Shown piece by piece: positions 1 to 10,095 of a stretch of DNA of 64,000 nucleotides. Numbering within the stretch: position 1 is the first letter of the stretch; every line of letters starts with the position of its first letter. The translations under genes and the position numbers were made by a program. The notes under the pieces were generated by a model that saw only the letters and a list, made by a program, of their open reading frames with translations, had not been told where the DNA came from and ran no database searches. The stretch is from Planctomycetota bacterium (GTDB taxonomy: Bacteria; Planctomycetota; JAJSAM01; JAJVHW01), in NCBI GenBank assembly GCA_021776825.1, contig JAJFFG010000050.1, positions 186,001-250,000 on the forward strand, read 5' to 3'.

Positions 1-1717
1 GCGCGCCGTCGGCGAGGGGCCCGGCGAGGAGCCCCATGCCCGTGTAGGCCACGATGTGCTCGCCGTCCGGCGAGAGATCGGCGTGGTTGGCCTTGAAACG
101 GGCAGGCAGGACGTTCGACCCGTCGGCGACGCGAACCAGACTCATACCGGTCGCGTCGCGTGACCAGAGCATGGACCCATCGGGGGAGAAGCGCGTCCAG
201 GCGTACTTCGAGCCGAGCCCCGGGAGCCGGGCGACTTCGCTGGAGCCGGCGGGATCGATCGTGACCACCACCAAGTCTTGCTCAGCCTCGCACGTGACGA
301 GTCGGGCCTCGTCACCGTTGAATGCAACGTCGTACGTGCCGGTGACACTTCCCACGGTCGACGCGATAGCCGCGCCGTCCGCAAGGCCCCAGAGCGTGGC
401 GTCGCTCGTCTTCGTGCCTCGGCTGAGCACGATGGCGCGTTCACCTTCGGGGGACAGGGATAGGGCGAGGGCTGTCGCGAAGCCGTCTCTCTTCGCGTCG
501 ATGTGCCGCAGGTGACGTCCGTCCGTCGCGTCCCATTCGTCCAGAGCCCCGAGTCCGGTGAGTGTCACCACGCGGCTGGAGTCCGCCGTGAAGGCGATGT
601 CCTTCACCACGGACTTCGGGTGTCCGCCCCGCTTCGGCAGATCGAACGGCTGGCTCCAGTCCCTGGTGTCGAAGACCTGCACGCCGTTGCCGGGAGTCCC
701 GACAGCGAGCCGCGTTCCGTCGGCAGAGAACCCGAACGCACCTGAGGGGATCGTGTGCACCGTCTCGCCCGTCGCCGCATCGAGCACGTGGTTGCGCACC
801 GCGAGCAGCGCACCGTCGGGCGAGAACGCCACCTGACGCCAGGTCTTGAGGTCCGAACGCGTCCACAACTCCTGGCCGGTGACCGCGTCGCACATCACGA
901 CCTCGACCTCCTTGCCGCGTAGGTACGCGGCACGGGTCCCGTCAGCGGAGAGCGCCGTGCCCCAGCGCGAGAACTTCAGCGTGTCCGTCGAGATCCGGTC
1001 GATCTCCTTCTCGACGTCGTGGAGCAGGAACGAGGACCCGACGCCCGCGACGAGACCGCCGTCTGCGGTGACCGCGGCGCCGATGGACTTCGTCAGATCG
1101 AGTCGGCGATCGTCGAGGTCGCCGTCCACGTCGATGAGCAGATCGCTGCCGCCCATGCCGCCTTCGAGGAGGACGAGCCAGCGCCCGTTCGGACCGAGGA
1201 CCACGTTCTTCGCGTAGCCCGAGCGGATGCGCCGCTCGACGAGCACGTCGCCGCTCTCGACGTCATGGACGAACACGCTTGCGCCGCGCGCGACGGCCAA
1301 GCGCGAACCGTTCGCGGCGAGCGCCACGTTGTGGAGGTTCTCGACCGAGAGGGTCGTGCTCCGGCCCATGATCTTGTCGAGCAGGCTGCGCCTTCGCGGG
1401 CCGACGCCCGGAGCTCCGTCCCCCGGATTGTGGTACTGGTGGACGTTCGCGTACTCACCCGTCGCGAGATCGAGAGTCGCCCACGTTCCATCGTCGAGTG
1501 CGCAGACGACGCGCTGGCCGTCTGGCAGGAACGCCACGCCCTGCATCGCGTACGGCAGCGCGGCACGGCCGAGCCGCGCGCGGGCGAAGGCAGGCAGTGG
1601 GTCGCCGTGGAGATCCACACCGAGCGGTGGGGGCTGCACCGCCTCCGACCCCGCGCTCGCCCAGATCACGCCGACCGCGACGACTGCGAGCGCGGCGACG
1701 GCCAGTCCACCCCTCAT
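1..1717 (-). CDS. Exported WD40/beta-propeller-like repeat protein (partial, C-terminus beyond window)
   Basis: Reading from ATG at 1717 the frame stays open to base 1, so at least 572 codons are present and the stop lies outside. The N-terminus (MRGGLAVAALAVVAVGVIW) is a signal peptide or anchor. The rest is built of repeated blade-like units with phrases such as 'FLPDGQRVV', 'LGPNGRWLV', 'FSPDGALLA' and 'LSPDGEHIV', typical of WD40/TolB-type propellers. A GGAG lies 7 nt before the ATG, and the start is 16 nt after the stop of the BatA-like gene, so it is the last visible member of the operon. Function is unknown; an extracytoplasmic scaffold or sensor is plausible. Confidence 0.75.
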   Translation of the reverse strand, partial: MRGGLAVAALAVVAVGVIWASAGSEAVQPPPLGVDLHGDPLPAFARARLGRAALPYAMQGVAFLPDGQRVVCALDDGTWATLDLATGEYANVHQYHNPGDGAPGVGPRRRSLLDKIMGRSTTLSVENLHNVALAANGSRLAVARGASVFVHDVESGDVLVERRIRSGYAKNVVLGPNGRWLVLLEGGMGGSDLLIDVDGDLDDRRLDLTKSIGAAVTADGGLVAGVGSSFLLHDVEKEIDRISTDTLKFSRWGTALSADGTRAAYLRGKEVEVVMCDAVTGQELWTRSDLKTWRQVAFSPDGALLAVRNHVLDAATGETVHTIPSGAFGFSADGTRLAVGTPGNGVQVFDTRDWSQPFDLPKRGGHPKSVVKDIAFTADSSRVVTLTGLGALDEWDATDGRHLRHIDAKRDGFATALALSLSPEGERAIVLSRGTKTSDATLWGLADGAAIASTVGSVTGTYDVAFNGDEARLVTCEAEQDLVVVTIDPAGSSEVARLPGLGSKYAWTRFSPDGSMLWSRDATGMSLVRVADGSNVLPARFKANHADLSPDGEHIVAYTGMGLLAGPLADGA

Positions 1718-1733
1718 CGGGTCACTCCGTTTC

Positions 1734-3602
1734 TCATCGTCGACCACACCAGACGCCCCACTCGAGGAGCAGGAGGCCGAGTGCCAGCAGTAGCAACGGG
1801 TCGCGCAGGAGGACGTTGCGTTGCAGATTCGCCGGCGAGGCCTCGACGCGGTCGCCGCCGAGCACCAGCTCAGGTCGTGGTTCGATGGCGATCTCGGCCG
1901 AGTCGAGCATGGCGAATGCGCGCGGATCGGGGTCGGGAGCGGCGCCGGTCGAGACCTCGTAGAGCCCGCTGCGCACGGTGTCCGTGAAGACAGCGCGACC
2001 GTCGTGCGCCGGCTCGATGGTCGTCTCCTCGCCATCCGGCGTGCGCACCGTGAGCGGACCCACGCCCTCGGCGACGATGGGCGAGCCCGTGCGCTGGACG
2101 GGGGTCTCGCCGTCTCGCTCCACACCCGAGAGGAGATAGTCGAGGCCGTTCGCGAGCATCAGCGGCCAGGCGAGTTTCAGTGGCAGGTTCGAGGCGGAGG
2201 GGTCGAACGCCACGACCACGACCTCGCGCCCCGGGATGGGCGTGAGGAGGACGAGCGGCCCGTCGGTCGTCTCGATCAACAGGCGCGAGCGCTCGAAGCC
2301 GGCGAGTTTCATCGCCGACGTGATCAGTAGGTCGTCGAACTGGCAGCGCGTCGTGATCGGGTGCGTGCGGTCCCAGTCGATGACGATCGGGAACTCGACG
2401 ACGCCGGCGTCGCTCAGACCGCCCTCGGGTGGCAACGTGTTGATGTAGAGCTGCGCGGGGACGTCAGGCGTCGTTTCCGGCGACACCGAGTCGTACACGA
2501 TGAGATCGACGGCCTGGTCGCCCGCGAGCGTCGTCGCGGCCTCCGCCGACGTGACCTCGACCATGGCGAGGCCTGGGTGCAACGCCTCGAGCTTGCGCGG
2601 GTCGAGGTAGATCGTCGGGCCGTCGCGGACGAGCAGTCCGAATCGCGGGACCGTCGGGCGGAGGACGAGTCGCACGCGGTCGTCGGCGGGAAGCACGTCC
2701 TCGCCATCCAGCACGACCTCGAGCAGGACCAGATCGGTGGTCTCCGGCTCCTCGAGTTCGAAGAACGCTGCCGCGTCACCGCGTGGCTCGATCTCGATCT
2801 CGCGTGCGTCGATGATGCGTCCGTCGCGGCGGAGCACGACGGAGCGAATGGTCACTTCGTCGGAGGCGTTCTCGGCGCGGACGAAGAGCTGTGGGCGCTC
2901 GCCCGGCATCTGCGTGAGTTTCGCCTCGGCGATGCCCGCGTTGTTCGCGCTGCTCCCGACGCGTGCATAGGTGACCTGGCAGCCGAGGACGGGCAGCTTG
3001 CCTTCGACCGCACCGTCGGAGATGACGATGACCTCGGGCTCGAACCCCGGCGACGCCTTCGCGAACGACGCCGCGAGACGCAACGCCTCCTGTGGGCGAC
3101 TCGGGAGATCGCGCGGGCGCAAGCCCTCGATGAGCGGGGCCAGGGTCGACTCGTCGCCCGTGAATGCGCTCAGGACCTCGGCGTTCCGATCGAACCCGAT
3201 CACCATCATCTCGTCCGCGCCCGAGAGCCCCGACACGGCGTCGAGCGCCAACTCGCGTGCGGCCTCGAAGCGCGTCTTCCCGTTCTCGTCGAAGGCCTGC
3301 ATGCTGCCGCTGCGATCGACGAGGAGGATCACGCGGCGCGGATCGTCACCGATGTCGAGGTTCAGACTCGCGCCGGCGGCCGCGAGGGCGAAGAGCACGA
3401 TCGCCAGCGCTTGGAGCAGGAGCAGCAGCGGGGTCCGCAGACGCTGGAAGAGCGACGACGCCCGCAGGTCCTCGAGCGCGTTCTGCCAGAGGAAGGCCGC
3501 GGGCACCGGGACCTCGACGCGCTTCTGCTTGAGGATGTAGAGCACGATCAACGGCACGAGCGCGGCCAGAGCCGCCATGCCCAGAGGGAAGAGGACGCTC
3601 AT
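1734..3602 (-). CDS. BatA-like membrane protein with von Willebrand factor A domain
   Basis: This 622-residue protein begins with the two-helix membrane region of the BatA N-terminal family (about residues 5-25 and 56-80), followed by a vWA domain. The metal-ion-dependent adhesion site motif is intact (D96-R-S98-G-S100). A long beta-rich region follows and a last hydrophobic helix ends near the C-terminus (LLLALGLLLLEWGVW). BatA proteins are usually found with MoxR ATPases and DUF58 proteins, and this gene overlaps the DUF58 gene by 4 bp (ATGA). Known family members are tied to envelope integrity or stress; the exact role is not established. It is longer than a minimal BatA and probably has an extra periplasmic domain. 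Confidence 0.85.
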   Translation of the reverse strand: MSVLFPLGMAALAALVPLIVLYILKQKRVEVPVPAAFLWQNALEDLRASSLFQRLRTPLLLLLQALAIVLFALAAAGASLNLDIGDDPRRVILLVDRSGSMQAFDENGKTRFEAARELALDAVSGLSGADEMMVIGFDRNAEVLSAFTGDESTLAPLIEGLRPRDLPSRPQEALRLAASFAKASPGFEPEVIVISDGAVEGKLPVLGCQVTYARVGSSANNAGIAEAKLTQMPGERPQLFVRAENASDEVTIRSVVLRRDGRIIDAREIEIEPRGDAAAFFELEEPETTDLVLLEVVLDGEDVLPADDRVRLVLRPTVPRFGLLVRDGPTIYLDPRKLEALHPGLAMVEVTSAEAATTLAGDQAVDLIVYDSVSPETTPDVPAQLYINTLPPEGGLSDAGVVEFPIVIDWDRTHPITTRCQFDDLLITSAMKLAGFERSRLLIETTDGPLVLLTPIPGREVVVVAFDPSASNLPLKLAWPLMLANGLDYLLSGVERDGETPVQRTGSPIVAEGVGPLTVRTPDGEETTIEPAHDGRAVFTDTVRSGLYEVSTGAAPDPDPRAFAMLDSAEIAIEPRPELVLGGDRVEASPANLQRNVLLRDPLLLLALGLLLLEWGVWCGRR

Positions 3603-4474
3603 CGCAGGAGCCCTCGCCGTCGGAGGATCTCGAGTACGAGCTCCTCGAGTGGGACGCTCGTGAGGCCCGGCATCAGCGAGATCTGACGCGACCTACAGAA
3701 ACTCTCGAGTCGCCGGTCGTAATCCGTTCGTGCTGCTTCATAGCGACGCAGGAGGCCGGGCGAGACCGACACGTCGACGGATGCGTTGGTCTCTCCATCC
3801 ACCAGGCGCAGGTCGCCCTCGAGCGTCGGGTGCTCTTCCTCTGGACTGAGCACGCGGATGAAGTGCGACTCGAGACCGCCTCGGACGACCGGTCGCAGAT
3901 GCTCCCACGCACCGTCGGGATGGAGCAGGTCAGAGGCGGCGACGAGCACGCCGCGCGGACGTCGCGTGTTCACCCAACGACGCAGGGGATCGTCGAGTCC
4001 GGACGAGCCGCCGACCTCCGCGCGCTCCAGCGCATCGAACAGACGCTCCGCGCTGCCGGACGAACGCAGGTTGCGAACCTCGATCTCGCCGCCCTCTCCC
4101 GGTGACCAGAAGTGGACCCGGTTCATCCCGAGCAGGGCGATGTACCCGACGGCGGCGAGGAGTCGCTTCGCGTAGAGCGCCTTCGTCGGCGTGCCGAAGT
4201 CCATGGACTGGCTGCGGTCGAGGACGAGGAACACCGCGAGGTCCTCTTCGTCGTAGAAGAGCTTCGTCATCAGTCGGTCGAGCCGCGCGTACAGGTTCCA
4301 GTCGAGGAAGCGCAGATCGTCGCCGGCGCCGTAGGGCCGGTGATCCGCGAACTCGACGGACGATCCCCGCCGCACCGAGCGGCGCTCACCGCGGTACGCG
4401 CCGCGCCGGATGCGCCTCGAGACGATCTCGAGGCGCTCCAGTCGCGCGAGGAAGTCCTTTTCGAGCAACGCCAT
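3599..4474 (-). CDS. DUF58 domain protein (MoxR-associated)
   Basis: The 291-residue protein has the DUF58 signature around residues 42-60 (EFADHRPYGAGDDLRFLDWN) and a vWA-like fold with the motif D86-R-S88-Q-S90. No membrane helix is visible, so it is probably cytoplasmic or peripheral. It lies 9 nt after the stop of the MoxR gene and overlaps the BatA-like gene at ATGA, the classic MoxR-DUF58-BatA order. DUF58 proteins are thought to work with the MoxR chaperone-like ATPase in assembling or activating protein complexes; the substrate here is unknown. Family assignment is firm. Confidence 0.88.
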   Translation of the reverse strand: MALLEKDFLARLERLEIVSRRIRRGAYRGERRSVRRGSSVEFADHRPYGAGDDLRFLDWNLYARLDRLMTKLFYDEEDLAVFLVLDRSQSMDFGTPTKALYAKRLLAAVGYIALLGMNRVHFWSPGEGGEIEVRNLRSSGSAERLFDALERAEVGGSSGLDDPLRRWVNTRRPRGVLVAASDLLHPDGAWEHLRPVVRGGLESHFIRVLSPEEEHPTLEGDLRLVDGETNASVDVSVSPGLLRRYEAARTDYDRRLESFCRSRQISLMPGLTSVPLEELVLEILRRRGLLR

Positions 4475-4483
4475 CGTGCGGTG

Positions 4484-5506
4484 CTACGCGCTGGTGAGGA
4501 GATCGGCCTGTTCGGTCACCCGAACGACCTCGCCGACGATCGCGTCCTGGTCGATGCCATCGGCCTCCGCCTCGAAGTTGCGGATGAGTCGGTGTCGCAG
4601 CACCGAGTTGGCTTCGCGCGCGACGTCGCGGAACGAGACGTTGTAACGCGCCTCGAGCAGCGACCGGACCTTGGCCATCAGGATCAACGCCTGTGCGCCG
4701 CGCGGCGACGAGCCGAAGCGCACGTACTTGTTGACCAGGTCCGGCGCGAACTCGGAACCCGGGTGCGTCGCGATGACGAGACGGGTCGCGAAGTCGGCCA
4801 CATGCGGAGCGACCGCCACGTCGCGCACGAAGCGGCGCCACGCCATGACCTCTTCAGCATCCATGACACGCTCTGCCTCGACCTGCTCTCCGCGCGTCGT
4901 GCGCGCGATGACCTCGTTCAGTTCGGCGCGTGAGCCGTAGCCGACGATCACCTTCACCATGAAGCGGTCGAGCTGCGCCTCGGGCAGCGGGTACGTGCCC
5001 TCCATGTCGATCGGGTTCTGCGTCGCGATGACGAGGAAGGGCTGCGAGAGGTGACGCGTGTTCCCGCCGATCGTGACGCTGTGCTCCTGCATCGCTTCGA
5101 GCAGCGCGCTCTGCGTCTTCGGCGTCGCGCGGTTCACTTCGTCGGCGAGCACGATGTTGGCGAAGATCGGTCCCTTCTGGAACGCCATCTCACGTTGGCC
5201 ATTCTCGTTCTCCGAGACGATCGTCGTGCCGACGACGTCGGCGGGCATCAGGTCAGGCGTGAACTGAATGCGCGCGAAGTCGAGGTGCATCGCATCGGCG
5301 AGCGTTCGCACGAGCATCGTCTTGCCCAGTCCCGGAACGCCCTCGAGGAGCACGTTTCCTCCGGCGAAGAACGAGCGCAGCACGGTGTCGAGGACGGCGT
5401 CCTGTCCGACGATGACGCGGGCGAGCTGCTCGCGCACCGCTCCGTAGCGCTCGCGAAAGAGCTCGGCCCGTTCACGGGCATCGGCGGGCATCTCGAAGGG
5501 GCTCAC
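4484..5506 (-). CDS. MoxR family AAA+ ATPase
   Basis: The chosen start is GTG at 5506. It overlaps the upstream stop as GTGA and has a GGAGGAG 5 nt before it, giving 340 residues. Walker A is at residues 56-63 (GVPGLGKT), Walker B at about 118-123 (IVLADE), and the sensor segment 'ATQNPIDMEGTYPLPEAQLDRF' family pattern follows. MoxR ATPases act as metal-insertion or complex-assembly chaperones together with vWA proteins. Its neighbours are exactly those partners (DUF58, BatA-like, vWA/GATase protein). The frame stays open far upstream, but that part is a shadow of the preceding gene and lacks MoxR similarity. A second, different MoxR gene is at 60968-61813. Confidence 0.9.
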   Translation of the reverse strand: MSPFEMPADARERAELFRERYGAVREQLARVIVGQDAVLDTVLRSFFAGGNVLLEGVPGLGKTMLVRTLADAMHLDFARIQFTPDLMPADVVGTTIVSENENGQREMAFQKGPIFANIVLADEVNRATPKTQSALLEAMQEHSVTIGGNTRHLSQPFLVIATQNPIDMEGTYPLPEAQLDRFMVKVIVGYGSRAELNEVIARTTRGEQVEAERVMDAEEVMAWRRFVRDVAVAPHVADFATRLVIATHPGSEFAPDLVNKYVRFGSSPRGAQALILMAKVRSLLEARYNVSFRDVAREANSVLRHRLIRNFEAEADGIDQDAIVGEVVRVTEQADLLTSA

Positions 5507-8394
5507 TGGTTCTCCTCCCAATCCTGCTTCTTCTGGGCCCGACGCTTGGCGCCGAGCAGGCCGTCCCGCGGTGCGGGCTTCCGCGTGGTCGTGGTCGGCG
5601 GTGCGTCTGCCGGAGTCGGCGGCGCGTCGTCCGGCGCCACCTCGGTAGGCGGCACGTACGCTCCGTCGGGACGCGGTCGGGCGATGCTCGCCGCCGCGGT
5701 CACTGGCTTCGGCGTCGGCGCGGCCGACGCCGCAGGCTTCGTACGCTGCGGCAGCTTGATTCGCACGCGGCGCAGGGCCACGTCCGTCACGAGCAGCAGC
5801 GCGGCGAGGCCCGCGAGGATCATCCAAAGATCGAGCGGCTCCTCCGACGACTGCAGCTCACCGGTCCACGGGAGTTGTGCCGTGTCGATCGGGAGCTGGC
5901 CGTCGGGCGGCGGCGGCGGTTCGGGGTCGAGCAGCGTGGCGCCGGCTGCCTCGAGCAGCGCGAAGAAGCGCTCGTCGGAGCCCTGCGCGAGGTGCTCTGC
6001 CGAGTACGCGACGCAGACGCCTGCCAGCACCTGCTGGAGCTTGCCTTCGTTGCCGTCGCGCGGGTCCTCGTACACGAGGTTCGCCAAGTAGGTGCCGACC
6101 TGGTCGGCGTCGAAGCGGCCTTCGTAGCGACCGGGGCCGGCCTGCACGACGCGGAAGTCCTCGGACTCGCCGTCCGGTCGGATCACCACACCGCGCACGG
6201 AGAGCCCGTTCTCAAACGCACCATCCTCGCGTAGGACGTCCATGAAGACGCGCGCGGAGCCGCCGTCGAGGTCGGTCTCGACCCGCACTCCGGGGCGCTC
6301 GAGGGCGCGCGCACACGACCGCACAACCTGGCCCCAGAATCGGCCGTAGCCGCCCCAGGCCATCCAGTCGATCGCCCAGCGATCACCGGCATCGCTGGCC
6401 CATGCCGCCGTCTCGCCGAGACCGTGTCGCCACCACGCGAGCAGCGGGTCGTCGTGCGGCGCGCCCATGAGCGGGTCCGCCTTCTCCTTCAGCGTCGTCA
6501 CCGTGTAGCCGCGCAGCGCGGGGAAGTCGTCCGCGCCGAACCCACGGAGCATCGTGTGCGTGCCGAGAACCGTGGGCTGGAAGGCCTCGTCGCGCCATGC
6601 CGAACGGCGGACCGTTACGGCCTCCTTGATGAAGATCTGGGGCAGACGCGAGATCTGGGACGACTTCACGTCGTAGTGGTTGCCACCGGCCTCCGCGGAG
6701 AGGTTCCTCAGCGACTTCGGGCCACTCGGGTCGTGCGGGTCGACACACACCGTCGAGATCGTGATGCGCTGATCGTGCATCTTGGCCGCGAGCTTCAAGT
6801 TCGGCGGCGTCGCGTCACCGTCGCTGATCACGATGATGTGCTTCGCGGCGGCGGTGCTGGCGTTCAGGCCCTTCTCGGCCAGCGCCAGCGACGAATCGTA
6901 GCTGGGCATGTCCATCGGGTTGCCCTGTTGGATCGCCTTGTAGTGCTGCCGCTTGTCACCAACCTGCTGCAGTTTGATGAGCCACTCGTCGCCGCTCATG
7001 CCCCACTGGATCACACCGATCTCGTCGTGGGCGCTGAGGGCATCCAGCGCGGCCTTCGTGATGCGTCGCGCCGCCTCGTTGCCGCCTGGGAACTCACACG
7101 TGTGCAGAATGACGACGAGCGCGCCGCTCGGAAGCACGCGCTTCTGACGGATCTCGCTCGAGAGCGGGAGCAGCTTCTCGATTTCCGTGCCGGCGTAGCC
7201 GCCGGGGCCGTACGCCTTGTCACCGCCCACACAGACGAGCCCGACGCCGAGCTCGCGAACGGCGGCGGACAGGACTTTGCGCTGCAGCGGTGACATCGCG
7301 AATGCAGGCGTGTTCTGCAGCACGACGACGTCGTAAGGCGCGTAGCCGCCCGGGTCCGACGGCAGGAGGTCCACGCCGCCGACGATGACCGGGTCGGTGA
7401 GCTCCTCGATCAGGGCGTCGCCGAGCGCGCTCGTGCCGTTCGGTGTCACCACGAGCACTTGGCCCGGTCCGTGCACCTCCGTGGCGGCCAGTCCCCGGTT
7501 GTTCTGCGGGTCGCCGTCGAGTGCGGTGTCGACCTGCGTCTCGATCGTGTGGAAGCCAGCCCCGCTGAAGACCGGCCCGACCTCGTACACGTTGCGGCCC
7601 TTCTTCAGGATCTCGTCGCGGGCGGCAACCTCGACGCCTTCGACCAGGAAGCGAATGCGAGCGGGGACGTCGTCGTGAGTGCTCCAGACGACCGAGCGCA
7701 CGGGTACCGGCAGGTTGCGCGGCGACGAGGCCGGCGCGACGAGCTTCTCGACGTAGACCTCGTGGTCGCGCTCGTAGCGCAACGGGAAGAACTGCACGTC
7801 GACCCCGTCGGCCACGAGGTCACGCACCGCCGCAACGGCGTCACCGCGTGTCTCGTTGCCGTCGGTGACGAGCACGATGCGTCGCGCGCCGCCCGGCGGG
7901 AAGCCGGCTCGTGCCAGACGGAGCGCCCCCTCGATGTCGGTCTCGCCGCGCGGGAGCATCGAACCGACGTTGGCCGGATCGATCGGGACGGGCTCCATTC
8001 GCTGCGCAGTCGAGATGCGCGCGAACGGCGCCTCGACGGCGGCGCCGTCGGCGAAGACGACGAACGCCGCATCATCGTCCTCGCCACGAGCAACCGCGCT
8101 GCGCTTCACGAAGTCACGGGCCTGCTCGATCGCTTCGACGGGGATGCTCTCGCTGGTGTCGAGGACGTACGCGACCGATCGGAAACTCGCATCGACCCCG
8201 ACGCGCGGGATGGAGAGAGCCAGCGCCACCACGAGGAGCAGGAGCGAGCGAGCCCCGAGCGCGACGAGATCGCCGGCCCGCGGCCGGCCGCGGGCAGTGC
8301 GCCACGTCATCCAAGCGAACACCGGAACTGTGAGGAGCACCAGCAGCCAGATGGGGCGGGCGAGTTCGAAGGAGAGGGCGAGTAGGGGAGTCAT
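5503..8394 (-). CDS. Large membrane protein with two vWA-like domains and a glutamine-amidotransferase-like fold
   Basis: The start ATG at 8394 overlaps the stop of the permease gene (ATGA), giving 963 residues. Two membrane helices (about 10-30 and 47-62) precede a vWA domain with motif D79-T-S81-E-S83. A GATase-1-like region follows (a 'GQVLVVTPNG' start and a 'GLVCVGGDKAYGPGGY' segment), then a second vWA-like domain with a degenerate metal site. Near residues 856-874 is another helix, and the tail is Pro/Ala/Lys rich and ends in a basic stretch. No catalytic cysteine pattern is evident, so a structural role is more likely than amidotransfer. It is probably an inner-membrane partner of MoxR/DUF58/BatA; such proteins recur in planctomycete operons of this type. 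Confidence 0.78.
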   Translation of the reverse strand: MTPLLALSFELARPIWLLVLLTVPVFAWMTWRTARGRPRAGDLVALGARSLLLLVVALALSIPRVGVDASFRSVAYVLDTSESIPVEAIEQARDFVKRSAVARGEDDDAAFVVFADGAAVEAPFARISTAQRMEPVPIDPANVGSMLPRGETDIEGALRLARAGFPPGGARRIVLVTDGNETRGDAVAAVRDLVADGVDVQFFPLRYERDHEVYVEKLVAPASSPRNLPVPVRSVVWSTHDDVPARIRFLVEGVEVAARDEILKKGRNVYEVGPVFSGAGFHTIETQVDTALDGDPQNNRGLAATEVHGPGQVLVVTPNGTSALGDALIEELTDPVIVGGVDLLPSDPGGYAPYDVVVLQNTPAFAMSPLQRKVLSAAVRELGVGLVCVGGDKAYGPGGYAGTEIEKLLPLSSEIRQKRVLPSGALVVILHTCEFPGGNEAARRITKAALDALSAHDEIGVIQWGMSGDEWLIKLQQVGDKRQHYKAIQQGNPMDMPSYDSSLALAEKGLNASTAAAKHIIVISDGDATPPNLKLAAKMHDQRITISTVCVDPHDPSGPKSLRNLSAEAGGNHYDVKSSQISRLPQIFIKEAVTVRRSAWRDEAFQPTVLGTHTMLRGFGADDFPALRGYTVTTLKEKADPLMGAPHDDPLLAWWRHGLGETAAWASDAGDRWAIDWMAWGGYGRFWGQVVRSCARALERPGVRVETDLDGGSARVFMDVLREDGAFENGLSVRGVVIRPDGESEDFRVVQAGPGRYEGRFDADQVGTYLANLVYEDPRDGNEGKLQQVLAGVCVAYSAEHLAQGSDERFFALLEAAGATLLDPEPPPPPDGQLPIDTAQLPWTGELQSSEEPLDLWMILAGLAALLLVTDVALRRVRIKLPQRTKPAASAAPTPKPVTAAASIARPRPDGAYVPPTEVAPDDAPPTPADAPPTTTTRKPAPRDGLLGAKRRAQKKQDWEENQ

Positions 8395-10040
8395 GTCTCG
8401 ATCCTCACCTTGTAGAGCCGCGCGAGGCGGCGGTACAGCGCGTGAGCGAATACGAGGTGTAGGACGATCCAGACGAGGAGTGCCATGCTGCCCGTGGCGA
8501 TGTCGCCGCCGGTCGGTGGCGGCACGAGGGCCGTCTCGACGCTGGAGCCGCCGGTGCGGAAGATCGTCACCGGCAAGAGCGTGGCGGCGACGGGGTTCGC
8601 GCCGAACGCGGCGGTCCAGCGGACGAACTCCTCGGTGTTCTTGAGGATGCCGAGGGCCGGCACGCCGACGTTGGCCGTGAGCAGGACGGCGATGATCCCG
8701 AGCAACGTCATCGTGCGGGCCACGGCGCGCTGCGGACTGCGCTGGTCGAGCGACTGGTAGAGAGCGAACACGGCCCACGCGGAGAGAGAGACCGTGCCCG
8801 TGACGAGCATGGCCGGGATCGCCAGCGGGTGGAACACCCCCTGCACGGTGGCCCAGACCAGGTGCAGGAGCGGAATCATCAGACACGGCAGCAGGCCGCG
8901 GAGCACGCCGGCGAGTTTGCCGATGACGACCTGCGACGGGGGGAGCGGCGCGGCACGCAGGAGCGGAAGCGTGTTCGTCTCCTTCTCGTGCGAGAGCGCG
9001 GTGGCCCCAGCGGCGGCCACGGCGAGGAGCAGTAGCAGCAGTTCGAAGGCGAGGACGGCGAGGTGGATCCGAATGTTGTGAGCGTCGTAGCCCATGCTGA
9101 CGGCCAGCACGTACGCGCCCTCGGTCGCAATCAGCAGAGCGAGCAGGCCGCGCGCCGGGCTGCGACGGGAGAGCAGGGTCCCACGGCGGAGCTCGTGCTC
9201 CAGAACCGGGTTCTGCATCCGCAGAGGACGGCAGGTCCGGCGGAGGAGCACCGGTGCGGTGTAGCCGCCGCTGCGTCCCTCGCGAGCCAGTCGCGCCGCG
9301 GCGAGGACGACAGCCCCGATGGACAGCAAGACGGCGAGGAGGAGCAGCAGGTACGCGCCAGGGACCACGTCGCCGAAGGTCCCGAGGTCGGGCGGCTGCG
9401 GGTTGAGCGCCTGCTGGATGGCGTGGATCGGCGAGATCACCGCACCGATCGTGGCGTCGCTGGTCTTGGCGATCAGGAGGAACCCGGCGAGCCAGAGCCC
9501 TGCAATCACGGACGCTGCGACGAGGTACGCCGTGACGACGGCGGACGCCGTGCGCTTGGCGTACGCCGAGATCAGGAAAGACGGAGCCCCGAGCAGGAGA
9601 ACCGTCGCCGACGCCGCCGCCGACGCCTCGAACACCTGTGAACCCCGCACGCCGCCGAATAGCAGCGCCAAGGCGATCGGCGGCCAGGTCGCCAGTACCA
9701 AGATCATCAACAGACCCGCGCGGGCGAGGAACGCGCCGCCTGCGATCGAGAGTGGCGTGAGCGGCGTTGACAGAAGGATCGGCAGACTGTTGGACGTCCG
9801 CGCGCTGACCAGCACGGTTCCGAACGATCCGGGTGCGGCCAGTGCGAGCATGACGGCGCCCAAGCCGACCGCGACCCACATCAGCTTCGTGCCGACGTCG
9901 GCGTAGTTCCCGCTCGTGTACGCGGGGAGGATGTTCATGAGGAGCAGCAGCCCCATGCCGGCAGCGAAGCCACCGCGCAGCATGAGGAATCGCGCCGACG
10001 AGCTGAACGACACGTAGTCGCGCTCGAAGACTGCGTTCAC
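8391..10040 (-). CDS. ABC-2 type permease-like membrane protein
   Basis: The protein is 549 residues from GTG at 10040, with an AGGGGG a few bases upstream. It has roughly ten to twelve hydrophobic segments in two similar halves with a charged central loop. It opens with the pattern 'ERDYVSFSSSARFLMLR', closely matching 'ERDFLVFTSQGRFLAIR' in the permease at 14923-16611, so the two are paralogues. ABC-2 permeases export polymers or drugs, or form gliding and secretion complexes, with a separate ATPase. The only ATPase in this operon is at 16859-17815. Substrate is unknown. It overlaps the vWA/GATase gene by 4 bp, which implies joint translation. Confidence 0.8.
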   Translation of the reverse strand: MNAVFERDYVSFSSSARFLMLRGGFAAGMGLLLLMNILPAYTSGNYADVGTKLMWVAVGLGAVMLALAAPGSFGTVLVSARTSNSLPILLSTPLTPLSIAGGAFLARAGLLMILVLATWPPIALALLFGGVRGSQVFEASAAASATVLLLGAPSFLISAYAKRTASAVVTAYLVAASVIAGLWLAGFLLIAKTSDATIGAVISPIHAIQQALNPQPPDLGTFGDVVPGAYLLLLLAVLLSIGAVVLAAARLAREGRSGGYTAPVLLRRTCRPLRMQNPVLEHELRRGTLLSRRSPARGLLALLIATEGAYVLAVSMGYDAHNIRIHLAVLAFELLLLLLAVAAAGATALSHEKETNTLPLLRAAPLPPSQVVIGKLAGVLRGLLPCLMIPLLHLVWATVQGVFHPLAIPAMLVTGTVSLSAWAVFALYQSLDQRSPQRAVARTMTLLGIIAVLLTANVGVPALGILKNTEEFVRWTAAFGANPVAATLLPVTIFRTGGSSVETALVPPPTGGDIATGSMALLVWIVLHLVFAHALYRRLARLYKVRIET

Positions 10041-10095
10041 GCCGCCCCCTGCGGAGGCGGTGCCCCGAAACGAACTCCGACGGTTGGCACTCGGT

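Noticed and set aside
5507..5827. Longer start for MoxR (447 residues)
   Set aside because: The extra N-terminus is a shadow of the upstream gene, while GTG 5506 has GGAGGAG and a GTGA overlap.
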